From positions 1 through 64,000 of the forward strand of contig JANQNH010000008.1 of the NCBI GenBank assembly GCA_028279655.1: 64,000 nt of DNA, in the 5' to 3' direction. Position 1 is the stretch's first letter, and each line of letters opens with the position of its first letter. The DNA comes from Candidatus Nanoarchaeia archaeon. GTDB lineage: Archaea > Nanobdellota > Nanobdellia > Woesearchaeales > JACPBV01. The notes beneath the pieces were generated by a model. That model saw nothing but the letters and a program-made list of their open reading frames with translations, had not been told where the DNA came from and did not search any database. Below are positions 51,919 through 57,741 of this stretch, piece after piece. The translations under genes were made by a program, and so were the position numbers.

Positions 51919-52666
51919 CGACAGCCTCTTTTCCTTTTTGCTGGATTCCTTGTCTTATTCCTTCCTGGAACTCTGGAAGTTGAAAAGGCATTGTTACATC
52001 CAGCTTGACTGCATCAAGCCTGGCCCATGGTTGCTGTGGGCCTACAATGTGGAAGTTACTGATAAGATCATTGAGATCCCATCCAGGAAACGGAAAGAAC
52101 TTATTATCAGGATCATTCATTGAACATATTGTGAGTATTGAAAATTTTTTGTTGAATGGCTGGTTAGGGCCTAGCCTTATTAGAGAAAAAACACACCCAG
52201 CCCATTGTGTTCTGAGATCTTCCTTGAAGAAAAAAGAGAAAGGGATTCCTTTAGTCCCAATGCCATCCTGGAACTTTATGTTTGTTCCTTCTGTGTTGAT
52301 TAGCTTCTTATACATCTTTTCCCTACACTTCATCAGGTTATGCTTAAAGAAGATATTGCCTCTCTTTGACAACATCCAAAAAGCTATCAGGATCACTGCC
52401 ACTATGCAGATGGTGATGAACAAAACAGCAAAAGATTTTCCAGCCCCCCAATGTCCAGGATAAACTTCTGTTACTTCTGTTGTTTGGATAGTTTGGTTCT
52501 TGATTATAACTTCCTTGAATGGTTTAGGAATCTTAGATCTCCAATCCGGATAAAGCCTGTTGACAAGAAACATTCCAAGTAATATTGCAACTACTATGAA
52601 GATCAAGATGAATGCAAACAGCACCAGCTTCTTACCTTTGCTTTGCCTTGGTTGTTGTCTTGCCAT
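51911..52666 (-). CDS. two-helix membrane protein with cytoplasmic domain
   Basis: 251 residues. Basic N-terminus, helix VLFAFILIFIVVAILLGMFLV, a short external loop, a second helix FAVLFITICIVAVILIAFWML, then a roughly 150-residue globular domain (FSFFFKEDLRTQWAGCVFSLIRLGPNQPF). Overlaps the upstream gene by 35 bases. Unknown family. Confidence 0.62.
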   Translation of the reverse strand: MARQQPRQSKGKKLVLFAFILIFIVVAILLGMFLVNRLYPDWRSKIPKPFKEVIIKNQTIQTTEVTEVYPGHWGAGKSFAVLFITICIVAVILIAFWMLSKRGNIFFKHNLMKCREKMYKKLINTEGTNIKFQDGIGTKGIPFSFFFKEDLRTQWAGCVFSLIRLGPNQPFNKKFSILTICSMNDPDNKFFPFPGWDLNDLISNFHIVGPQQPWARLDAVKLDVTMPFQLPEFQEGIRQGIQQKGKEAVVG

Positions 52667-53027
52667 CCTTTCTGAATAACCTTATCCCCTGCCTTGTTAT
52701 TGAGAATTGTTTCCTTGATCTGAGATGTTTTCCCTCTGGAATTATGTTAATGAATCCTTCTCTCTCAAGGATCAAGCATAAGCCATTGAAGAGCTTGTCA
52801 CAGATCAATCCAAGATCATAGCCTATAACACCAACTCCACTAAGGCCCTTGATCTGATCTTCTCTTGTTAAATTTCTGATCCTTCGTGTCCATTCACTCT
52901 TGAGTTGCTTCTTGTAGATTGATAACTCTATCCTGGAAGATTTTGATAGGATCCTCTCATTCAATTCAAACAATATTTCCAGGATTATTATTCCTCTTGA
53001 ATCAATGGTGATTTTTTTTTGCTTCAT
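52632..53027 (-). CDS. winged-helix-like basic protein
   Basis: 131 residues from the ATG at 53027. IIILEILFELNERILSKSSRIELSIYK .. LEREGFINIIPEGKHLRSRKQFSITRQGIRLFRKDG ends in a typical MarR-like wing. Highly basic, so DNA binding is likely. Confidence 0.58.
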   Translation of the reverse strand: MKQKKITIDSRGIIILEILFELNERILSKSSRIELSIYKKQLKSEWTRRIRNLTREDQIKGLSGVGVIGYDLGLICDKLFNGLCLILEREGFINIIPEGKHLRSRKQFSITRQGIRLFRKDGKTTTKAKQR

Positions 53028-53043
53028 TCTTAAAATAAAAAAA

Positions 53044-53083
53044 GCCCTCATCATAAAGCGTTGGGGCGATTCCTAATGAGGGC
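53044..53083. terminator. hairpin inside the minus-strand block
   Basis: gccctcat and atgagggc form an 8-base stem about 23 bases apart, between the genes at 53027 and 53092. It may attenuate or stabilise the operon mRNA. Confidence 0.45.
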
Positions 53084-53091
53084 AGAGAATA

Positions 53092-53277
53092 TTATTGATC
53101 TTGCTTTGCGTTGGCTACCATTATCCAGCCCACAATTACTGATATGATCCCAGCAATCCACCATCCCCATATAGGATCACAATCCCAGCAAGTCAGCTTG
53201 GCCATGATCATAAATATCACTGGCACTATGATCAATGCCCAGCCCCAAATCTTCAAACCTTTTTTTTCTTCTCCCAT
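53092..53277 (-). CDS. two-helix membrane protein
   Basis: 61 residues from the ATG at 53277 (GAGGTGA before it). Helices IWGWALIIVPVIFMIMAKL and WIAGIISVIVGWIMVA with the short external loop CWDCDP. Unknown role. Confidence 0.6.
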   Translation of the reverse strand: MGEEKKGLKIWGWALIIVPVIFMIMAKLTCWDCDPIWGWWIAGIISVIVGWIMVANAKQDQ

Positions 53278-53291
53278 GGATTTCACCTCGA

Positions 53292-53936
53292 TTAATTATT
53301 TTCTCCCACCTTTACCCTATGAACTGCTATTTTTGTGGGTATAAACTCATCATGGAGAACCCTAATAACTTCTCTTTGTTGACAGTTCCTTAGTGGACAT
53401 TTCCAAAGAAAATAATCCCCCTTCTCATCAAATACTACACAACCTTGATCTATCCTCTCCTCATTCTTTAGAACTAAGTTTTTGTATGATATAGAATCAC
53501 ATGCTGTGCAATTAAATGTTTCCTCGTTGTGTGTCCAAAAATATCTATACTCATCAATACAACTGAGATTAACTTTTTCTAGGCTTCTCTCGTTTACTGT
53601 TGTGAAATATCCATTGAAGTCAATATCTATGTCTGTATCCATTTGTTTCAGTAAAGAGAGGTAGACTGCTTCTTCTGGAATGTCATTACTTAATGCAAAA
53701 GCTATCTCTGGACTTTCTGTAAGTGCAACTCCAATATTTTCTGCAACCCCTACAACACTATTTGAAAAAGCGTTGGATACTGATTTCATGAGCCACACAA
53801 AACCAAAGGAAGATATACCAATGGTTATCACTAAGCAAATTAGAATAATAGAGATTAGCTGTGTCCAGTTTATTGTCTTATAGTTATGCTCTATCTTCAA
53901 CTTTTTTAACTCATGTTTTTTTTCTTTTTTCTCCAT
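53292..53936 (-). CDS. exported protein with N-terminal anchor
   Basis: 214 residues from the ATG at 53936. Charged cytoplasmic start, helix ISIILICLVITIGISSFGFVWLM (about 28-50), then an ectodomain with seven cysteines (CIDEYRYFWTHNEETFNCTACDS .. CPLRNCQQR). Envelope or surface protein of the element by position. Confidence 0.62.
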   Translation of the reverse strand: MEKKEKKHELKKLKIEHNYKTINWTQLISIILICLVITIGISSFGFVWLMKSVSNAFSNSVVGVAENIGVALTESPEIAFALSNDIPEEAVYLSLLKQMDTDIDIDFNGYFTTVNERSLEKVNLSCIDEYRYFWTHNEETFNCTACDSISYKNLVLKNEERIDQGCVVFDEKGDYFLWKCPLRNCQQREVIRVLHDEFIPTKIAVHRVKVGENN

Positions 53937-53952
53937 TCCAATCAACCCCCCT

Positions 53953-54111
53953 TTAGTATTGAGTTAGGTTCTTTAACCCTAACTCTCCAATCTTCTCAAG
54001 CCGTGCCATGCAGTTCTTATGGAACAACTTATCTCTCTTTAGCTTGAGGTCATGCTCAAGCTGTATTAACTCCTTCTTCAACCGAATCCGTTCAAGTTCT
54101 GATTCTGGCAT
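53953..54111 (-). CDS. small coiled-coil protein
   Basis: 52 residues: ESELERIRLKKELIQLEHDLKLKRDKLFHKN, heptad leucines, basic/acidic. AAGGAGTTGAT precedes the ATG and the next gene's GGGGGG site follows its stop. Confidence 0.5.
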   Translation of the reverse strand: MPESELERIRLKKELIQLEHDLKLKRDKLFHKNCMARLEKIGELGLKNLTQY

Positions 54112-54132
54112 TTGTATCAACTCCTTTGTTTT

Positions 54133-54300
54133 TTAGATTTTTAGATCATCACAACCCTGGTTGATCATTGCTTCCCCTCTTTTTTTCCTAGTGCATGTTC
54201 TTCTATCTATACAAAATTCACATAAGACATCCTCAGTCTGATATGGTTCAGTCACTTCTTTCCAGCCTCTTTTGTTGCTTTGTTTTTCCACTGCACACAT
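54133..54300 (-). CDS. small cysteine-rich protein
   Basis: 55 residues with LCEFCIDRRTCTRKKRGEA and two further cysteines, an iron-sulfur or zinc style cluster. It starts inside the preceding gene (53-base overlap in another frame), so the pair is translationally coupled or only one is real. Confidence 0.4.
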   Translation of the reverse strand: MCAVEKQSNKRGWKEVTEPYQTEDVLCEFCIDRRTCTRKKRGEAMINQGCDDLKI

Positions 54301-54373
54301 GGAATTTATTTCTCTTTTTATGACAAGTTGGACACCTTACTTTCCTGAGTTCCCTTCTCTCTGATTTTTTCAT
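54248..54373 (-). CDS. tiny zinc-knuckle protein
   Basis: 41 very basic residues: MKKSERRELRKVRCPTCHKKRNKFHVCSGK. The CPTCH..H..C spacing fits a zinc knuckle that binds nucleic acid. Confidence 0.45.
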   Translation of the reverse strand: MKKSERRELRKVRCPTCHKKRNKFHVCSGKTKQQKRLERSD

Positions 54374-54382
54374 TCTAACAGA

Positions 54383-54685
54383 TCAATCCTCGGAGTTCTC
54401 AATCATCTTCTTTAATCTCAATATTTTACTGAATTTGACAGTTCTTACTTTTTCTTCTAGTATTTCCCAATCACAAAATATCTTTATTTGTTCAATCATA
54501 ATCTCAACATCTGCCATTTCTTCTGCAAGGTCATCCCATACTCTCCCATCTTGGTTCCCCTTACGCATAACCTTATTAGTTGCTTTGATTAATTCTGCGC
54601 ATTCTTCCATTAGCATACCAAATTGCAGAGGCAAACCCCACTTTCTTACAGCTTCTTTGTATAACCTTTTTATTCTTCCATCCAT
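54383..54685 (-). CDS. MazG-like NTP pyrophosphohydrolase
   Basis: 100 residues. GMLMEECAELIKATNKVMRKG and WDDLAEEMADVEIMIEQIKIF contain the EExxE and ExxD metal ligands of the all-alpha MazG/HisE fold. In viruses these enzymes hydrolyse (d)NTPs or lower ppGpp-type alarmones during infection. Confidence 0.78.
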   Translation of the reverse strand: MDGRIKRLYKEAVRKWGLPLQFGMLMEECAELIKATNKVMRKGNQDGRVWDDLAEEMADVEIMIEQIKIFCDWEILEEKVRTVKFSKILRLKKMIENSED

Positions 54686-54691
54686 AGTTAT

Positions 54692-54928
54692 CTACCTCAT
54701 CCATGAAGGTCTTGGTGTGTTAATAGGATCTTCCAAATACTCATCTTCTTCATGTTGCATATTCACCTCAAAACTATCAGCCATTATCTCATCACCATTG
54801 ATAACATCATGGTCACATCTTGAACATAGATTCATATCAGTTTCTTCACCATAGTCATTGGTGAATTTATGATTATAAACTCGATCAGTCATACATCCAC
54901 AACGACCACATTCCTTGTATTCAGTCAT
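54692..54928 (-). CDS. small acidic zinc-binding protein
   Basis: 78 residues with ECGRCGCMTDRV and LCSRCDHDV knuckles and an acidic tail. Treble-clef style zinc site; partner unknown. Overlaps the upstream 33-residue frame by 4 bases. Confidence 0.55.
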   Translation of the reverse strand: MTEYKECGRCGCMTDRVYNHKFTNDYGEETDMNLCSRCDHDVINGDEIMADSFEVNMQHEEDEYLEDPINTPRPSWMR

Positions 54929-55026
54929 TCTAGTAGATCAACATCCTCTTTGATTTCTTCCAGCTTTTCAAGTTCTTCAAAGGTCAGATTCTCTCTCCTA
55001 ACTTGCATTCTTTGTTTTTGGTTCAT
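54925..55026 (-). CDS. tiny helical protein
   Basis: 33 residues, MNQKQRMQVRRENLTFEELEKLEEI.. Start and stop overlap both neighbours by 4 bases, the only reason to believe it. Confidence 0.35.
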   Translation of the reverse strand: MNQKQRMQVRRENLTFEELEKLEEIKEDVDLLE

Positions 55027-55418
55027 TCTCTGTAAAGTTCCAGAAGCCAATCCTCAAGATCCATTGGCCTCAATTCCCTTGCCTGGTGAATAGACAAATA
55101 CCTTTTTCCTGAGAGCTTCTTTGCTCTGATGAATCCATAGATGATGAATTGATCTCTGTGCCTTACCAATAAACAGATCCAGATATTCTCATTGATCTGG
55201 CGTTTTCTATTCTCTTTATTAGTGAAGTCAAACCTACCAACATGAATATTATTGGTCTTGCCTTGCTTCACTGACAATTGACAGCTTTTCACCTCTACCT
55301 TATACTTCTCTTTAATAAGAAAATCATACCAGCTATTCTCAAAAGTATACTCGATCCCCTTATCTCTCAATAGTGAGCCAAAGAAAAATTCTCCCTTCAT
55401 TCCAGCTTCCTTTCCCAT
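55023..55418 (-). CDS. PD-(D/E)XK nuclease-like protein
   Basis: 131 residues. FENSWYDFLIKEKYKVEVKSCQLS carries the D..ExK active site (WYDFLI, VEVKS), followed by FDFTNKEN and a basic C-terminal half. The fold covers Holliday junction resolvases and VRR-type nucleases; a recombination or replication role fits. Confidence 0.72.
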   Translation of the reverse strand: MGKEAGMKGEFFFGSLLRDKGIEYTFENSWYDFLIKEKYKVEVKSCQLSVKQGKTNNIHVGRFDFTNKENRKRQINENIWICLLVRHRDQFIIYGFIRAKKLSGKRYLSIHQARELRPMDLEDWLLELYRE

Positions 55419-55592
55419 TTATTTTCTCTCCATCATCTTCTTTATTGAAGGCATCTTCTGATAAGCGCAGAAGAATCCTTTATTCTTCATGAAATCATCA
55501 GGCTCTACCATGTGTGGACAACAGTCTGAACATTGCCAATACCAGTTGTGTTCTTTGTCTGCTATCTTGCAGTTTGGATTCTTGGTTGCCAT
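55419..55592 (-). CDS. small zinc-binding protein
   Basis: 57 residues from the ATG at 55592, just past the stop of the upstream gene. WYWQCSDCCPHMVEPDDFMKNKGFFCAYQ has three or four cysteines and a histidine suited to zinc. Family unknown. Confidence 0.5.
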   Translation of the reverse strand: MATKNPNCKIADKEHNWYWQCSDCCPHMVEPDDFMKNKGFFCAYQKMPSIKKMMERK

Positions 55593-55596
55593 GTGA

Positions 55597-56604
55597 TCAT
55601 CCCAGGAAATCACCCAACCTTTTTTGTCTTTCAAGTAGAAGCCTATTGAATTTCCTGAATGAATGATCAATACCCTTTAACACTTTGTTATGTGTTTTGA
55701 TATTGACTGCAAGATTATCATATATTGATGAGTGTTGTGTGTAGCTTGTTGCAAATTGATTGAGAACCTTTGAAGTATCTGCATTAATCTTTAATGTCCC
55801 CATCACAGCTTCTTTTATTATTGTAAGTTCATTAGCAATGTCTGGAGCAATGTTATGAATTGCATAATTTGATACTGTGTTTTTGACATGTACTGGACTT
55901 TTATATTCCACCTTCTTCTTATAGACTTTTTTGAACACAGTATCATGGATTACCATATCTTCTGGAATCTTATCAAGAAAATCCAGGCCATGAACTCCAT
56001 GCTCTCCTTTACATCTTTTCTTCAAGATCTCAAACTTTGATTTACCACCAAAATATTTTATAATCTTCTTCAAGGCTTCAATACATTGCTTATCAAGTCT
56101 TTCTGTAACTTCGTTTATCCTACATCCAATATCATCAATATCCCTTGCTGTCATTAATCTCCATTGTTTGTTGTGACTTTTATTGGTTACTTCTACCTGA
56201 GTTTTTTTGATCACTATTCTGCAACCATAGAAATTGTTGAAGTGATGTTCAGAACCATAATTTTTGGATTGATAATCAAACCCTACTAACCGTATTTTTA
56301 GTTTTTTTAGAGTAGGGTTGTCTGATCTTGGTGGGTTGAAATTTCTTTTATCAAAATCAAAGTATAGACGATAATTATGGGGTTGCCATAGCCATTGAAT
56401 CTTCTTTGATCCCTCAACCCTACCCACCATCATAGGGTTCAAACCGGTTTCCTGTAGAACCTTGTTGAAAATGGGGGTTGTTATCTCGTCTATATGTTTT
56501 TTGATATGCGCCTCATTATTCTTTGAAATTTTTCCATGAGAAATATAGGGGGGAGGGTATTGTGAACTTAGATGTTTTTGTTCCTCCCTCTTTTTTCTGT
56601 GCAT
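55597..56604 (-). CDS. hypothetical protein, candidate replication factor
   Basis: 335 residues, largest soluble product of this half. The middle reads as alpha/beta (YRLYFDFDKRNFNPPR .. LKKLKIRLVGFDYQSKNY .. GCRIVIKKTQVEVT); the C-terminal part is helical (IANELTIIKEAVMGTLKINADTSKVLNQFATS). No helicase or nickase motif seen. Position among nucleic-acid proteins suggests replication or transcription; this is only a guess. Confidence 0.55.
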   Translation of the reverse strand: MHRKKREEQKHLSSQYPPPYISHGKISKNNEAHIKKHIDEITTPIFNKVLQETGLNPMMVGRVEGSKKIQWLWQPHNYRLYFDFDKRNFNPPRSDNPTLKKLKIRLVGFDYQSKNYGSEHHFNNFYGCRIVIKKTQVEVTNKSHNKQWRLMTARDIDDIGCRINEVTERLDKQCIEALKKIIKYFGGKSKFEILKKRCKGEHGVHGLDFLDKIPEDMVIHDTVFKKVYKKKVEYKSPVHVKNTVSNYAIHNIAPDIANELTIIKEAVMGTLKINADTSKVLNQFATSYTQHSSIYDNLAVNIKTHNKVLKGIDHSFRKFNRLLLERQKRLGDFLG

Positions 56605-56630
56605 TATTCAACCTCTTTTCCTTATGTAGT

Positions 56631-56783
56631 TTAAGCCGTTTCTATACGGCTAATTTGATCTTTCTTGGATAATTTGATGTAAGCCCTGGCTTCAATGCTT
56701 TTGCCACAATAAGGGCATATAATTGGCTTTTCTCTGGCCCTGTTCCCTTTGGCAAATCTGCCGTTTTTCTCTCTGTCAGGCAT
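56631..56783 (-). CDS. small basic zinc-ribbon protein
   Basis: 50 residues from the ATG at 56783. REKNGRFAKGNRAREKPIICPYCGKSIEARAY has one CxxC and a highly basic arm. Starts immediately after the preceding stop. Confidence 0.5.
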   Translation of the reverse strand: MPDREKNGRFAKGNRAREKPIICPYCGKSIEARAYIKLSKKDQISRIETA

Positions 56784-56784
56784 T

Positions 56785-56916
56785 TTAAAGCTGATCAACC
56801 CCAGCATCTTGAAGCATTTGGCGATATACTTCATCATTGAGCTGGGAGTTGAGTTTATGGCGAGTATTAGAGTTATTCATCTCTAGCTGAGATTTTATAG
56901 AAGGGAGATCATTCAT
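56785..56916 (-). CDS. tiny helical protein
   Basis: 43 residues, polar (LPSIKSQLEMNNSNTRHKLNS..). ATG overlaps the stop of the AbrB-like gene and its own stop touches the next start. Function unknown. Confidence 0.4.
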   Translation of the reverse strand: MNDLPSIKSQLEMNNSNTRHKLNSQLNDEVYRQMLQDAGVDQL

Positions 56917-57067
56917 TGGGATCGCCCTGATCTGATGGGGATATTGTGAGATCATATCCTTTATCCTTTAAGATCTGGCCATTCTTGATATAGGCCTTGT
57001 CTACAAGAAAACAGTAGCTATTCCCAACACTCTTAATTCTTCTATCCTTTATGGTTATTGTATCCAT
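56909..57067 (-). CDS. AbrB-like small regulator, first gene of the minus block
   Basis: 52 residues from the ATG at 57067, four bases after AGGTGAT. IKDRRIKSVGNSYCFLVDKAYIKNGQILKDKGYDLTIS aligns by eye with the AbrB-like protein encoded divergently at 57235 (SRGNSYGFAIPKALVRCNVLKQG), so the two may be diverged relatives. Probably a DNA-binding switch protein. Confidence 0.6.
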   Translation of the reverse strand: MDTITIKDRRIKSVGNSYCFLVDKAYIKNGQILKDKGYDLTISPSDQGDPNE

Positions 57068-57151
57068 CTGCATCACCTTTTTTTGTTATTATTTAAGTTG
57101 TTATTCTTATAATAACATAAGTTATATATAAACTTTACGGTATTTTGACAG

Positions 57152-57167
57152 GTCACTATATAGTGAC
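57152..57167. promoter_or_regulatory. perfect palindrome, candidate operator
   Basis: gtcactatatagtgac, a 16-base perfect palindrome midway between the divergent AbrB-like genes. Several GTTATT/AATAAC boxes and TATA-like tttatatatatg lie around it. Likely the lysogeny-type switch region. Confidence 0.55.
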
Positions 57168-57234
57168 AAATAGTTATAAGAAAAGTTTATATATATGTTA
57201 TAACATCCGTTATTACATATATGAGGTGAGAATA

Positions 57235-57405
57235 ATGGATTTTGAAACTGAGATCGTATCCAGGGGCAATAGTTATGGATTTGCTATTCCAAAGGCCCTA
57301 GTTAGATGCAATGTTTTAAAACAAGGCCAGAAATATAGGATAATAGTTGAAGAAGCTGAACCTGTTCCTATGGATCTTATTGAAAAGAAGAAACGCCGCG
57401 ACTGA
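57235..57405 (+). CDS. AbrB-family regulator, probably shortened by integration
   Basis: 56 residues from the ATG at 57235 (GAGGTGAG before it). TEIVSRGNSYGFAIPKALVRCNVLKQGQKYRIIVEE is a near-complete AbrB DNA-binding unit. The frame ends KKKRRD with its last 12 bases inside the tRNA-Ser gene. At the left end of the element a frame with the same AAA CGC CG core continues into a zinc knuckle, so the full gene probably exists only in the circular form. Confidence 0.72.
   Translation: MDFETEIVSRGNSYGFAIPKALVRCNVLKQGQKYRIIVEEAEPVPMDLIEKKKRRD
57391..57398. other. candidate attachment site, right copy
   Basis: aaacgccg, overlapping the last five bases of the tRNA-Ser gene. Same 8 bases as 34218-34225. 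Integration at tRNA 3' ends is standard for archaeal tyrosine integrases. Confidence 0.45.
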
Positions 57406-57517
57406 GATTTGAACTCAGAAATCCGTGAGGAAACGGGATGTTTGCACAATCTTTAGCAATCTTGCACCATAATCTTAAAGATTATGTCCGCGCAGTACCA
57501 GATTGTGCCATCGCGGC
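57394..57517 (-). tRNA. tRNA-Ser-like gene with extra internal sequence
   Basis: 124 bases. Acceptor GCCGCGA/TCGCGGC, D-stem GCA/TGC with GG in the loop, a long variable arm (CCGT-TTCCTC-ACGG), T arm CTGAG-TTCAAAT-CTCAG and discriminator G fit tRNA-Ser. About 38 bases are in excess in the anticodon region, so one or two introns are likely. TTGCTAA would give anticodon GCU, but I cannot fold a perfect anticodon stem; the gene might be degraded. Confidence 0.65.
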
Positions 57518-57558
57518 ATAAGAATATAAGTATTTTTATTCTGTATATAAACTTTTTG

Positions 57559-57686
57559 AAAACCCAACAATAAGGACGAAAACTGCCTGAAGAGGGAACC
57601 CCCATACTAAGTAGGGGAATTTCCTTTTGGCATAGGACTTTATGAAATAAAGTCCGTGTTTGAGTCAATTATTATTGTTGGGTTTT
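57559..57686. repeat. palindromic element, family B, copy 3
   Basis: Outer arms aaaacccaacaataa and ttattattgttgggtttt; inner ccccatactaagtagggg and ggactttatgaaataaagtcc. Lies between the tRNA-Ser and the divergent transglutaminase gene, just outside the integrated element. Confidence 0.8.
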
Positions 57687-57741
57687 CTTACTACTGTAAT
57701 AAAAAACCTTATAAACTAATTATGAAATTATTAAGCATACT

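Larger units (their letters stand above)
34218..57398. mobile_element. integrated virus- or plasmid-like element, about 23.2 kb
   Basis: Bounded by the short repeat aaacgccg (34218-34225 and 57391-57398). The right copy overlaps the 3' end of a tRNA-Ser gene. Contents: tyrosine integrase, membrane and exported proteins in a plus-strand block (37.0-45.9 kb), and a minus-strand block (57.1-46.1 kb) with a packaging-type ATPase, methyltransferase, nuclease, MazG-like enzyme and many tiny proteins with GGGGGATGAT-type ribosome sites. No palindromic A/B elements occur inside. Virus against conjugative plasmid is undecided. Confidence 0.8.

Noticed and set aside
57394..57517. Anticodon UUA (an ochre suppressor) in the tRNA-Ser-like gene, from the loop CTTTAAG
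   Set aside because: It would leave about 50 bases between that stem and the variable arm. Intron-containing tRNA-Ser(GCU) is simpler, and no in-frame TAA codons need suppression in the genes seen.
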